Shown: piece by piece, positions 47,013-55,704 of the stretch
Position numbering within the stretch: position 1 is the stretch's first letter
Layout: each line of letters begins with the position of its first letter
Origin: Paenibacillus caui
GTDB taxonomy: Bacteria > Bacillota > Bacilli > Paenibacillales > Paenibacillaceae
Direction: 5' to 3'
Assembly (NCBI RefSeq): GCF_019904135.1
Contig: NZ_JAIOGQ010000029.1
Location: 1 to 59,531 of the forward strand
DNA: 59,531 bases
Translations under genes and position numbers: made by a program
The notes under the pieces: model-generated
The model's input: the letters and a program-made list of their open reading frames with translations, nothing else
What the model was told of the DNA's origin: nothing
The model's database searches: none

Positions 47013-47780
47013 TTAACGAATCCCAAATCGTTCCAGTGCATTCCGGGTTGTTATTCTTGCAATTTCTTCCAAATCAATTCCTTTTAGCTCGGCTGCCGCT
47101 TCGGCAACCAGACGGACATATCCGGACTCGTTCCGCTTTCCGCGGAAGGGGTGCGGAGTAAGATAAGGGGAGTCCGTTTCGATGAGCAAACGGTCATCGG
47201 GAACTTTTACGAGCACCTCTTTGGGCTGTTTGGCGTTTTTGAACGTAATCGGCCCCCCGAAGGAGATATGGAACCCCATGTCAAGACACAGCTTGGCTGT
47301 TTCCCAGCTTCCGGAGAAGGAATGCATAATGCCCCCGACCTCACTTGCCTTTTCCTCGCGTAAAATGCGGATCACATCCTCATGCGCTTCCCGGTTATGG
47401 ATAATAATCGGCATTTTCAACTCCCGGGCCAGTCCGATTTGACGGCGAAAAACTTCATGCTGCACCTCTTTAGGTGACGTATCCCAATGATAGTCGAGGC
47501 CGATTTCTCCGATGGCCACTACCTTGTCATGTTTGCAAAGCTCGGCAATCCACTCCAAATCCCCGTCTTTCATCGTAATCGCATCGACCGGATGCCAGCC
47601 AACCGCTGCATAAATAAAGTCGTACGTTTCGGCAAGTTTCATCGTGGACGGAATCGTTTCGCGATTAAATCCGACATTCACCATCCGCGTTACGCCCTGC
47701 TGAACCGCTCTTGCAATCGTTTCTTCCCGATCGCCGTCAAATTGGGGGGCATCCAAGTGTGTATGTGTATCGAACAGCAT
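47013..47780 (-). CDS. tatD: TatD-family metal-dependent deoxyribonuclease
   Basis: The 255-residue TIM-barrel metalloenzyme has DTHTHLD at residues 4-10, GEIGLDYHW near 92, IIIHNREAHED and ETDSPYL near 205, the standard metal-ligand set. TatD proteins are 3'-5' nucleases linked to DNA repair and D-aminoacyl-tRNA processing. In B. subtilis metS precedes this gene (yabD); here the HD-phosphohydrolase gene does. Confidence 0.96.
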   Translation of the reverse strand: MLFDTHTHLDAPQFDGDREETIARAVQQGVTRMVNVGFNRETIPSTMKLAETYDFIYAAVGWHPVDAITMKDGDLEWIAELCKHDKVVAIGEIGLDYHWDTSPKEVQHEVFRRQIGLARELKMPIIIHNREAHEDVIRILREEKASEVGGIMHSFSGSWETAKLCLDMGFHISFGGPITFKNAKQPKEVLVKVPDDRLLIETDSPYLTPHPFRGKRNESGYVRLVAEAAAELKGIDLEEIARITTRNALERFGIR

Positions 47781-47806
47781 TTATGAATCCTCCTTATGCT
47801 TCAAGC

Positions 47807-49090
47807 TCATGCCTTAAAAAAGGTTGAAATATGCTCAGGCAAACGGTCTGCTACGGCTTCCAGCTTACCTTTTGGAAAATACAAATGATATCTTCCCCGG
47901 TGGATGCCGCTGATCGAACGGACTATATCCGACACCTCCGAGATTTCCTTCAGCCTTTCCTGCCGGTCCAGCAGCAGAATTTGGTGCGTTCTCAGTTCGT
48001 CTTCCGGCCGAAAAACATCATAAGGCAGATCGGCAGGAGAATCAATCTCCAGATCATACAGAGGGTCCAGTCCGACCGCTTCAAAAGACTGTTTGATTTC
48101 GTCAATAAATTCCGAGTCCATCGTTTCCATTTCCACATACTTGTACAAATTGCGCTCCATAAATCTTCCGCACAAATCGCTCAAAATCGGATCCTGTTCA
48201 CTCTGCCATTTCATAAAGACCGTCTGGATCAAAGCTTCATCAAGCTGCAAATATTCCCGTACCGTCAACTCCCGGGTGAACAATCCGGGCAGGGGATCCA
48301 ACATAAACTGAAAAGAGTATCCGGATGCCCACAGCTCCTTCGCCCGACGGAAAATTTGCCTCAGCAAAATTTCCGAACTTCGCGTTACCGGATGGAAATA
48401 GACTTGCCAGTACATCTGATATCTGGACATCAAATAGTCTTCTACGGCATGCATGCCCGATTCCTTGACCACTACCCGCCCATGGAACGGACGAAGCATG
48501 CGCAAAATGCGATCAATGTCGATCGTACCATAATTGACGCCTGTAAAATAAGCATCCCTGAGCAAATAATCCATCCGATCCGCATCAAGCGGACTGGATA
48601 CCAGGTTGACCACAATCCGTTTGTCATAATCTTTGCGAATGACACCGGCAACCTTTTCCGGAAAATCTCCCGAAATTTGCTTTAAAATCCGATTGACCTC
48701 CGTATCGCCGAGCAATATTTTGCAGGTCCAGTCTTCGTGATCCATATGGAAAGCTTCTTCGATGGAATGGGAGAACGGCCCGTGGCCCAAATCGTGGAGA
48801 AGGGCTGCGCAAAGAGCCACCATGCGCTCATCCTCGGGCCAATCCGCATAACCGTTTCGCTCAAACTGGGAGATAATCCGCCGTGTAATTTCGTAAACCC
48901 CGAGGGAATGCGAGAAGCGGCTGTGTTCTGCCCCGTGAAAGGTCAAAAAGGTTGTTCCAAGCTGGCGGATTCTCCGAAGCCGTTGGAATTCGGGCGTATT
49001 GATAAGGGCCCAGATAAGCTCATCCTGGACATGGATATAGTTATGAACCGGATCTTTGAATACTTTTTCCTCGCCAAGAGATTGACGCAT
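47807..49090 (-). CDS. HD-domain phosphohydrolase of the dNTPase (YwfO/SAMHD1-like) group
   Basis: The 427-residue protein has an N-terminal HD domain with EHSRFSHSLGVYE (residues about 55-67), the HD pair in LHDLGHGPFSHS near 98 and the distal aspartate in PLDADRMDYLLRDA. Together these are the metal ligands of dNTP triphosphohydrolases. Relatives hydrolyse dNTPs (YwfO, EF1143); the exact substrate is unknown. The ATG follows AAGGAGG. It diverges from abrB, and its leader is crowded with 0A-type boxes. It may be co-transcribed with tatD (26 bp apart). Confidence 0.88.
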   Translation of the reverse strand: MRQSLGEEKVFKDPVHNYIHVQDELIWALINTPEFQRLRRIRQLGTTFLTFHGAEHSRFSHSLGVYEITRRIISQFERNGYADWPEDERMVALCAALLHDLGHGPFSHSIEEAFHMDHEDWTCKILLGDTEVNRILKQISGDFPEKVAGVIRKDYDKRIVVNLVSSPLDADRMDYLLRDAYFTGVNYGTIDIDRILRMLRPFHGRVVVKESGMHAVEDYLMSRYQMYWQVYFHPVTRSSEILLRQIFRRAKELWASGYSFQFMLDPLPGLFTRELTVREYLQLDEALIQTVFMKWQSEQDPILSDLCGRFMERNLYKYVEMETMDSEFIDEIKQSFEAVGLDPLYDLEIDSPADLPYDVFRPEDELRTHQILLLDRQERLKEISEVSDIVRSISGIHRGRYHLYFPKGKLEAVADRLPEHISTFFKA

Positions 49091-49108
49091 AACACAGCCT
49101 CCTTATAA

Positions 49109-49187
49109 TCGACAAAATAAAAATTCTCGACAAATTTTGTCGAATTATGTAGAATCACAGAATATATTGTATGACTTTTGCAAAAGT
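49109..49187 (-). promoter_or_regulatory. Cluster of three Spo0A-type boxes and a palindrome ahead of the HD-phosphohydrolase gene
   Basis: TTTGTCGA occurs on the minus strand at 49109-49116 and 49127-49134, and TTTGTCGAA on the plus strand at 49136-49144; the last matches the 0A core TGTCGAA exactly. A 14-bp perfect palindrome ACTTTTGCAAAAGT (49174-49187) lies just upstream of a TACAAT that could be the -10. Confidence 0.6.
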
Positions 49188-49280
49188 TGCCGAACTCGCT
49201 AACTTGCTTGATATTACAGCGATAATTTAATTTATTCAGCAAGTATTCAGGAATTGTAACGCATATTTTCCATTAATAGG

Positions 49281-49349
49281 TTGACTATTATGGCAATCGT
49301 TGGTATTATGAATATCATAAAAGATAGAATGTTGTCGAATTATGACATT
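49281..49349 (+). promoter_or_regulatory. abrB promoter with tandem Spo0A boxes
   Basis: TTGACT (49281-49286) and TATTAT (49304-49309) are 17 bp apart. Downstream, TTGTCGAAT (49332-49340) and TATGACATT (49341-49349) are adjacent. B. subtilis abrB has the same arrangement of two 0A boxes in the transcribed leader, where phosphorylated Spo0A represses. Confidence 0.8.
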
Positions 49350-49382
49350 TAAAAATTATAGCGAGAGGGGCAAACTTCGGTT

Positions 49383-49637
49383 ATGATGAAATCAACAGGT
49401 ATTGTTAGAAAAGTAGACGAACTGGGACGCGTTGTTATCCCAATTGAACTCCGCCGCACCTTGGGTATTGGCGAGAAAGACGCTCTTGAAATTTATGTTG
49501 ACGGTGAGCGCATCATGCTCAAGAAATACGAGCCTGCTTGTATTTTCTGCGGCAATGCTGAGAACGTAACGTATTTCAAAGGAAAAATTGTGTGCCACGA
49601 ATGTCTCAGTGAAATGCCTACACCTGTGACAAATTAA
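49383..49637 (+). CDS. abrB: Transition-state regulator AbrB
   Basis: AbrB represses post-exponential genes, including spoVG-type promoters, until Spo0A shuts it off. The 84-residue product has the swapped-hairpin DNA-binding domain KSTGIVRKVDELGRVVIP plus IELRRTLGI, nearly identical to B. subtilis. The C-terminal part differs: it carries CIFCGN and IVCHECL, two CxxC pairs that could bind zinc, in place of the longer B. subtilis multimerisation tail. The first ATG is kept because GAGGGG lies 12 nt upstream. It is on the plus strand against the trend. Confidence 0.95.
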   Translation: MMKSTGIVRKVDELGRVVIPIELRRTLGIGEKDALEIYVDGERIMLKKYEPACIFCGNAENVTYFKGKIVCHECLSEMPTPVTN

Positions 49638-49700
49638 GAATTATAGTATATAATAGGTTTACTCAAACTGTTAATTCTAACCTTTTCATATCTCCTTGGC

Positions 49701-49744
49701 GCCTTCCTAGGCTTGAACCCGGCCTAGTGAAGGTCTTTTTTTTT
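49701..49744 (+). terminator. Terminator after abrB
   Basis: GCCTTC-CTAGGC pairs with GCCTAG-TGAAGGT, and nine T follow. Confidence 0.88.
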
Positions 49745-49881
49745 GCTTGTTTTTAAATACTCGAGCGGCAGCGGTGCAATGCATCGCTATACGGTTTTGC
49801 TTGCCCCCGCAAAATACCTGAATGTGCCCCGAAGTGAAGGCCCAGGCAACATCTTCGAAAGGGCGCCAATAGGTGCTTTGC

Positions 49882-50766
49882 TTACAATAAGGCGTTATAA
49901 ATATCCCGCTTGGACACTCCGCGGTCTCCTGCTGCTTTCTTCATGGCTTCCTTGCGCTGCATGCCTTCCTGCTCGTAATGCGCCACATGCTGCTCAATGG
50001 ATAGCTCTTGCCACCACAGCTCCTTTCTTTCCTGAATATCCCCGGCCGAAGCGCCTTCAACCACAAGGCAATATTCCCCCAGGGGCGGATGCTCCTCAAG
50101 CCGCTCCAGACATTCCTGAATCGTTCCCCGGGTCATTTCCTCATACCGCTTGGTTAATTCCCTCGCGAGTACAATCCGGCGATTGCCGAGAAGGGCAAGC
50201 AAATCCTGCAGCGTCTTGATCACCCGGTGCGGCGATTCATAGAACAACAGGGTGCCGTCGTAATCCCTCACCTGACCGACCGCCTGCTCCCGCCCCCGTT
50301 TGTCCCGCGGCAAAAAGCCGACAAATTGAAAACGCTCGGTCCCAAGCCCGGATACGATGAGTGCTGACAGCGCCGCATTTGCTCCAGGAACGGGAATGAC
50401 GTCGATTCCGTGCTCAATCGCGAGACGGACCAGGTCGCTTCCGGGATCGGAAATTGCCGGTAAACCGGCGTCGCTGACAAGCGCCAGATTTTTTCCTTCT
50501 ATTATAAACCGAATCAGTTCAGGACCACTGGCTGCTTTATTATGTTCATGATAACTATACAGCTTTTTGGCTGCAATATCGAAATGGGTGAGCAGCTTGC
50601 GTGTTTGCCGGGTATCCTCGGCAGCAATCAGATCGGCTTCCTGAAGCGTCCGGACCGCTCTGAATGTCATATCCTCCAAATTACCTATAGGAGTTCCCAC
50701 CAAGTATAGTTTTCCGGCCCCAGGCTGGCGCGCTTCCGCAAAACTTTTCTGTACGCTTACATTCAT
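49882..50766 (-). CDS. rsmI: 16S rRNA (cytidine-2'-O)-methyltransferase RsmI
   Basis: RsmI methylates C1402 of 16S rRNA. The 294-residue product is a tetrapyrrole-methylase-fold enzyme with LYLVGTPIGNLEDMTFRA at residues 20-37, AAEDTRQTRKLL, LVSDAGLPAISDPG and YESPHR, plus a C-terminal helical domain. Its ATG overlaps the trmN6 stop by four bases. The GIY-YIG gene (yazA) found between these two in B. subtilis is absent. Confidence 0.96.
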   Translation of the reverse strand: MNVSVQKSFAEARQPGAGKLYLVGTPIGNLEDMTFRAVRTLQEADLIAAEDTRQTRKLLTHFDIAAKKLYSYHEHNKAASGPELIRFIIEGKNLALVSDAGLPAISDPGSDLVRLAIEHGIDVIPVPGANAALSALIVSGLGTERFQFVGFLPRDKRGREQAVGQVRDYDGTLLFYESPHRVIKTLQDLLALLGNRRIVLARELTKRYEEMTRGTIQECLERLEEHPPLGEYCLVVEGASAGDIQERKELWWQELSIEQHVAHYEQEGMQRKEAMKKAAGDRGVSKRDIYNALL

Positions 50767-51521
50767 ATTCTTCCTCCGCTGGTTCCATAATAAATATCCA
50801 TAATTTCCCCGGTATACTTTCCGTCCTCCCCATATACAATCAGTGGCGGCTTCAACCGGATATCCGGTTTCCCATCTCTCAGCGCCTCTATTAATACCAT
50901 ATTGGCCTCAAGGTCAATTCTTGGATGGACAAAACGCAGCACCTTCGGTTCAAGCCTGTACTGCCGAAGCAGCGTAATAATCTCTCCTAGACGCTGGGGC
51001 TTATGTACCATAAATATTTTACCCCCGGGACGAAGCAATCGCATTCCAGCAGCAATGATTTCTTCCAGGCTGCCATGGATTTCGTGTCTGGCCATTGCCT
51101 GGTGCCTGTTCAGCTTCTGGTCTCCCGTCTGCAGCGGCATATAAGGCGGATTGACCGTAATCGCATCATAAATATTAGGACCGACTGCGTTCGATAAATC
51201 GCGGAGGTCGCCTGTTCGGATTTCAATCCTATCTTCGAGTCCGTTCAGCCGGACACTGCGCCTCGCCATATCCGCAAGTCTCTCCTGGATCTCAATGCCT
51301 TCAATCCTTGCTTTTGTCCGGGCCGATAACAAAATCGGAATGACACCGTTGCCCGTGCACATATCAAGAATTCTTCCCTTTTTGGGCACAGCGGCAAACC
51401 TGGACAGCAGTACGGCATCCATAGAGAAGCTAAACACCTCATCGCTTTGAATCAGCTGCAGTCCTTCATTCATCAGATCATCGATCCGCTCGTTTTCATA
51501 AATGTCGACGTTCCCGTTCAT
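50763..51521 (-). CDS. trmN6: tRNA1(Val) adenine-N6 methyltransferase (YabB/TrmN6 family)
   Basis: The 252-residue product is a class I SAM methyltransferase with MCTGNGVIPILLS near residue 54 and the NPPY catalytic motif (VNPPYMPLQTG) near 124, typical of base N6-adenine methylation. Family members modify A37 of tRNA-Val. It is coupled to rsmI and follows yabA after a strong terminator. Confidence 0.92.
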   Translation of the reverse strand: MNGNVDIYENERIDDLMNEGLQLIQSDEVFSFSMDAVLLSRFAAVPKKGRILDMCTGNGVIPILLSARTKARIEGIEIQERLADMARRSVRLNGLEDRIEIRTGDLRDLSNAVGPNIYDAITVNPPYMPLQTGDQKLNRHQAMARHEIHGSLEEIIAAGMRLLRPGGKIFMVHKPQRLGEIITLLRQYRLEPKVLRFVHPRIDLEANMVLIEALRDGKPDIRLKPPLIVYGEDGKYTGEIMDIYYGTSGGRI

Positions 51522-51568
51522 TCCAGTTCGATCCCTCTTTATTGCGGCGCTTTTAGGCCCTATACTTT

Positions 51569-51596
51569 AAAAAAAACCGTAGGTTCTCACCTACGG
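51569..51596 (-). terminator. Terminator after yabA
   Basis: CCGTAGG and CCTACGG arms with a six-nt loop are followed by eight T on the minus strand, only 5 bp past the yabA stop. Confidence 0.92.
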
Positions 51597-51600
51597 CCTT

Positions 51601-51963
51601 CTACTTATTCAAAAATGACAGACAAAACAGGCAGTCGCCTTCGGTTCGTAAATGCCCATAATACACATTGCAAATATGAAAGCCTTCGTGGTAAAGACGC
51701 GCCAAATTATCGTGTCCTTCGCCAACCACATCGGATTTGGACTCCCCTTCTGCCTGCTCTGCACGGTTCGGGACAGAAGCGTCTCCCCGCTCTTCGGTTT
51801 CCCTCTTCAACACTTTGCGAAGCTGCTCGTTCTCCGTAGAGAGGCGCTGGTTCTCTTCCAGCAATTTCTTGACTTCCAGCTTCAAAACTCCAAGTTCACT
51901 TTGAGCCTCGCCCATTTGCGATTCCATTTGCTGTAAATGTGCAAAAATATCTCTTTTCTCCAA
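51601..51963 (-). CDS. yabA: Replication initiation control protein YabA
   Basis: YabA limits DNA replication by bridging DnaA and the DnaN clamp. The 120-residue product has an N-terminal leucine-zipper-like coiled coil (residues about 5-55), a polar linker and a zinc-binding C-terminus with [12 protein letters not shown] and [10 protein letters not shown]. It follows ricT by 31 bp. Confidence 0.95.
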   Translation of the reverse strand: MEKRDIFAHLQQMESQMGEAQSELGVLKLEVKKLLEENQRLSTENEQLRKVLKRETEERGDASVPNRAEQAEGESKSDVVGEGHDNLARLYHEGFHICNVYYGHLRTEGDCLFCLSFLNK

Positions 51964-51994
51964 GTTCCCACCCCAGAGTCAGTCTCTATGGTAT

Positions 51995-52795
51995 TTACTT
52001 GATGACAACGTCATCTAGCGAAAGTTCCTTGACTTTGCCGATTTCAAAAAGTTGAACATGCACGGTACGAGAACCGGAATTGAGTCCGACCACTTTGCCT
52101 TCCCCGAGGGAGGTAATAACGAACTTGCCTACGCTCGGGAGCTCTTCTTTGATGCTCTCGTAATTGTCATGCTCAAATTTCAAACAGCACATCAATCTTC
52201 CGCATAAGCCTGAAATCTTCGTCGGATTGAGGGACAAGCTCTGATCTTTGGCCATCTTGATCGACACCGGTTCAAAGTCGCCCAGCCAGGAGGAACAGCA
52301 GAGGATGCGTCCGCAAGGACCGATACCTCCCAGCATCTTGGCTTCGTCTCTGACTCCGATCTGTCTCAGCTCAATCCGGGTCCGGAAAATGCTGGCCAGA
52401 TCCTTGACAAGCTCACGAAAATCGACACGCCCCTCGGCCGTGAAATAGAAAATGACCTTGTTGCGATCAAACGTATACTCCACGTCAACCAGCTTCATTT
52501 TCAAATCATGGTCCTTGATTTTATTTAAACATGTCGTAAAGGCGTTCTTTGCCGCAAGCTTGTTCTCCTCTACAACACGACTGTCCGATTCATCGGCGAT
52601 TCGGATGACTTTCTTCAGCGGCAGCACTACATCCGACTCATCTACGGTCTTCCTGCCGATCACCACTTTACCGTATTCCACTCCGCGAGCGGTTTCCACG
52701 ATCACGAAGTTATCCTTCTCTACGGGGAAATCAAGCGGATCGAAATAATAAATCTTGCCCGCTTTTTTAAAACGGACGCCCACTACAGTGTACAA
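51995..52795 (-). CDS. ricT: PSP1-domain protein RicT
   Basis: RicT (YaaT) forms a complex with RicA and RicF that binds iron-sulfur clusters and stimulates RNase Y processing and Spo0A phosphorylation. The 266-residue product has the PSP1 domain (residues about 60-145) and the cysteine motifs GGIGPCGRILCCSSWL and GLCGRLMCCLKFEH that ligate the clusters. It lies behind holB as in B. subtilis. Confidence 0.95.
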   Translation of the reverse strand: MYTVVGVRFKKAGKIYYFDPLDFPVEKDNFVIVETARGVEYGKVVIGRKTVDESDVVLPLKKVIRIADESDSRVVEENKLAAKNAFTTCLNKIKDHDLKMKLVDVEYTFDRNKVIFYFTAEGRVDFRELVKDLASIFRTRIELRQIGVRDEAKMLGGIGPCGRILCCSSWLGDFEPVSIKMAKDQSLSLNPTKISGLCGRLMCCLKFEHDNYESIKEELPSVGKFVITSLGEGKVVGLNSGSRTVHVQLFEIGKVKELSLDDVVIK

Positions 52796-52896
52796 AAACT
52801 AACCCCCTTGTATTACAGCACATTGTTCAAAAGAACACTTCCCGGGATAACACCGTTTCCCGTAAACCTTAAACTACCGGGAGATAGCTTGTCTCT

Positions 52897-53889
52897 TCAG
52901 TTCCAGACCGGAACCGCTTGTCCTACACCTATCAAAAATTGCTCTAAACAAAGCTGGCCATTCATGTTGTACCGGAGCTTTTTCTTGGCCTCTGCCGCTT
53001 GAGCCATACAGGAAACCCAGGCTCCGGCACTGCGGGTTCCGGCTGTCTTGGAGATAAACTCCCATTCATCTATAAAAACGATACTATCGTGCTTGTTCGC
53101 CTGAGCTTGAATCAAATCCTTAAACCATAAATGGAACATATCGAATATGAGTTCCAAGTGGTCACCCAAACCGGCTTTAAAAACGCTCTGTTGAGCGGTA
53201 ATCAAAGGAGATCCGCCTCTGCCTGCAGATTCCTTCCCTAATTGTAACACTACGTTTCTAATTTCTGCAAACCAATTCTGGCTTGCCAAATCACGGCAGG
53301 CGTCGATTCCCGCAGCCAAATGAACCGCACAGCGGGCGATCGCATCGGGGATTCCTTCATCGCTAAGCCGCTGCAGCATGTGCATGGGGTCCAGCGGTAC
53401 AAAAGGCACCCATTGCCCTCTGGATTGAATGGTAGGAAGCAGTGATCTTCCGTTATTCGTCAGCAGAATAGCTACCGCCGGAGAAGGCGGTTCCTCCAGA
53501 AACTTCAGCAGACTGTTGGCAGCCTGGACGTTCATTTTATCGGCCTGATCAATAATATAGGCTTTAGGATTTCCGCTTTCCGAACGGTAAGAGAACATGC
53601 GCTGAAGATCACGGATTTGGTCAATCTTGATGGCCGAACCTTCCGGTCTGATGACATGAAGGTCCGGATGATTGCCATGAAGCAGCTTGCGGCACTCCAG
53701 ACATTTGCCGCACGCGTCTTCCGTCCCTTCCAAACAGAAGAGAGCCTGAACGAAAGCAAGCGCCATTTCCATCTGTCCGCTTCCGGGAGGCCCGTTAAAA
53801 ATATAAGCATGCGATATTCGGTTACGCTTCAACCCGTTTTGCAGCAATTTTTTGGCCGTATCCTGCCGGATCAATTCTTTAAATGACAT
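52897..53889 (-). CDS. holB: DNA polymerase III delta-prime subunit
   Basis: HolB is part of the clamp loader. The 330-residue AAA+ protein has a degenerate Walker A GPPGSGQME in which Lys is replaced by Gln, a four-cysteine zinc module (CGKCLECRKLL) and the SRC-like SRGQW sensor region. Loss of the Walker lysine is expected for a delta-prime that does not hydrolyse ATP. The ATG at 53889 gives the conserved MSFKELIRQ start, though its Shine-Dalgarno is weak. It is close behind yaaR. Confidence 0.92.
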   Translation of the reverse strand: MSFKELIRQDTAKKLLQNGLKRNRISHAYIFNGPPGSGQMEMALAFVQALFCLEGTEDACGKCLECRKLLHGNHPDLHVIRPEGSAIKIDQIRDLQRMFSYRSESGNPKAYIIDQADKMNVQAANSLLKFLEEPPSPAVAILLTNNGRSLLPTIQSRGQWVPFVPLDPMHMLQRLSDEGIPDAIARCAVHLAAGIDACRDLASQNWFAEIRNVVLQLGKESAGRGGSPLITAQQSVFKAGLGDHLELIFDMFHLWFKDLIQAQANKHDSIVFIDEWEFISKTAGTRSAGAWVSCMAQAAEAKKKLRYNMNGQLCLEQFLIGVGQAVPVWN

Positions 53890-53939
53890 TAGGCTCACAC
53901 TTTCTACCCGGATTATGCATAATCCCTCTATGATCAATA

Positions 53940-54383
53940 TTAAAAACTTAAATTAATGAGCAGTCCGCGAATTTCTCCGATTTTCTCCAGAAGTTCAAGC
54001 CTTCCTTGTTCGGTGCCAAGCAATTCTTCGCCCATCTCCAGCAATGCGGAATCAATCTCGTCGAGCAGCTTGTAGCGTTTCCCCCGTCCTCTTCGGTCCC
54101 AGCCCTTGGTCTCCTTCATTCCGACACCGCGACGTACTGTGTCCTCCAAAAACCGTTTGACCATCAATCGGTATGCTTTCAGTTCGCGTACGGTCATGGA
54201 TCTGGCCAAACGGTCGCCCTGCTGCTGAATTTCCTTCAGCCGGCGGTTCAATTCCTGCTGAGACGCCTGTTCACCATGCTGCTGCATGACGTCCGAAAAG
54301 CTTTTGGCCGTGACCTGCTTCGCTGCTCCTTCCGATATGCCTCTTCTGCTGGTTAAAGGTCTATACCCCGGTTCGATCTTCAC
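53940..54383 (-). CDS. yaaR: YaaR-family protein of unknown function (DUF327)
   Basis: The 147-residue, mostly helical and charged product has the family core LKAYRLMVKRFLEDTVRRGVG and RGRGKRYKLLDEIDSALLEMGEELL. No membrane helix or catalytic motif is seen. It sits between darA and holB, as in B. subtilis, and its function is not known. Confidence 0.88.
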   Translation of the reverse strand: MKIEPGYRPLTSRRGISEGAAKQVTAKSFSDVMQQHGEQASQQELNRRLKEIQQQGDRLARSMTVRELKAYRLMVKRFLEDTVRRGVGMKETKGWDRRGRGKRYKLLDEIDSALLEMGEELLGTEQGRLELLEKIGEIRGLLINLSF

Positions 54384-54497
54384 CTGTCATCTCCGCCCAT
54401 CTACAGCGTATTATTTTAAAACATGCGCAAAACGGCTACATAATCCACAGGATCTCGTAACCGCCTGACCATTCAGCAGCATTCTTTGGCGCCAATT

Positions 54498-54592
54498 AGA
54501 AACCGCAAGGCCGTCCTATAAAAGACGGCATCCGTTTCTGCGAGAACTATAAAAAGTATAGGGGCCCCTCTCGCTTATACTTTCTTATAGTT
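54498..54592. repeat. Two adjacent large hairpins between darA and yaaR
   Basis: Hairpin A (54498-54539) nests GCCGTC/GACGGC within AGAAAC/GTTTCT. Hairpin B (54545-54592) has 16 paired bases, AACTATAA plus AAAGTATA against TATACTTT plus TTATAGTT, with one bulged base and a loop holding GGGGCCCC. Neither has a classical T-tract. They may form a terminator or processing site behind darA, or be a small mobile repeat. Confidence 0.6.
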
Positions 54593-54630
54593 TGAAGAAA
54601 CATTCTATCTTTAAAAGGGGAACGAAACCC

Positions 54631-54996
<366 letters not shown>

Positions 54997-55035
54997 CTAT
55001 CGATTTATCTATCTTCTATTATATCGCATATTTTA

Positions 55036-55704
55036 TTATTTATTTGACAAATCTGTTGAAAATTCCTGTAAGAACATTGATAAACGCTCTTTGGCCTGCC
55101 TTGCCACTTCCTCCGGCCGTTTCTCGGCATCAATCATGACAATCCGCTGCGGATACATGGCTGCTACCCTTTGATAGCCTTCTCTTACTTTATGGTGAAA
55201 CTGCAAAGCTTCCAGATCAAGCCGGTTGACTTCCCTCCCGCGGCCCGCTGCAATTCTGGCAAGGCCTGTTTCGGGCTTCACATCCAAATAAAAAGTTAGA
55301 TCCGGAAAACGGCCTTCCGTCGCAAAAGCATTGATGGATAGTACCTCCGGAATGCCAATGCCGCGTGCATATCCCTGGTAAGCTAGACTGCTGTCAATAA
55401 ACCGGTCGCACAGCACTGTCGTTCCTTGCGCAAGCGCGGGCTCTACCTTCTCGACCAGATGCTGACGCCGTGCCGCCGCATATAGCAGCGCTTCGGTGCG
55501 AATATCCATCTCCGTATGGTCCGGATGCAGAAGCAGCTCGCGAATGCCTTCAGCGATCCGTATTCCTCCCGGCTCTCTTGTTGCGATATAAGGCAGCCCT
55601 CTGCTCTCCAGCAATTCGGCAAGCTGCTGCATCATTGTCGTTTTTCCTGATCCTTCTCCTCCTTCCAGCGTAATGAATAATCCTTTTTTATGGGCTGTGT
55701 TCAT
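55036..55704 (-). CDS. tmk: Thymidylate kinase
   Basis: Tmk phosphorylates dTMP to dTDP. The 222-residue product has the P-loop [10 protein letters not shown] at residues 13-22, the ATREPGG motif and [16 protein letters not shown], where DR is the catalytic pair. The ATG at 55704 overlaps the decarboxylase stop by four bases with GGAGG at good spacing. Confidence 0.96.
   Translation of the reverse strand: MNTAHKKGLFITLEGGEGSGKTTMMQQLAELLESRGLPYIATREPGGIRIAEGIRELLLHPDHTEMDIRTEALLYAAARRQHLVEKVEPALAQGTTVLCDRFIDSSLAYQGYARGIGIPEVLSINAFATEGRFPDLTFYLDVKPETGLARIAAGRGREVNRLDLEALQFHHKVREGYQRVAAMYPQRIVMIDAEKRPEEVARQAKERLSMFLQEFSTDLSNK

Noticed and set aside
52897..53889. Loss of the Walker A lysine in holB as a sign of a defective gene
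   Set aside because: Delta-prime subunits often lack an active ATP site, so the change is normal for the family.
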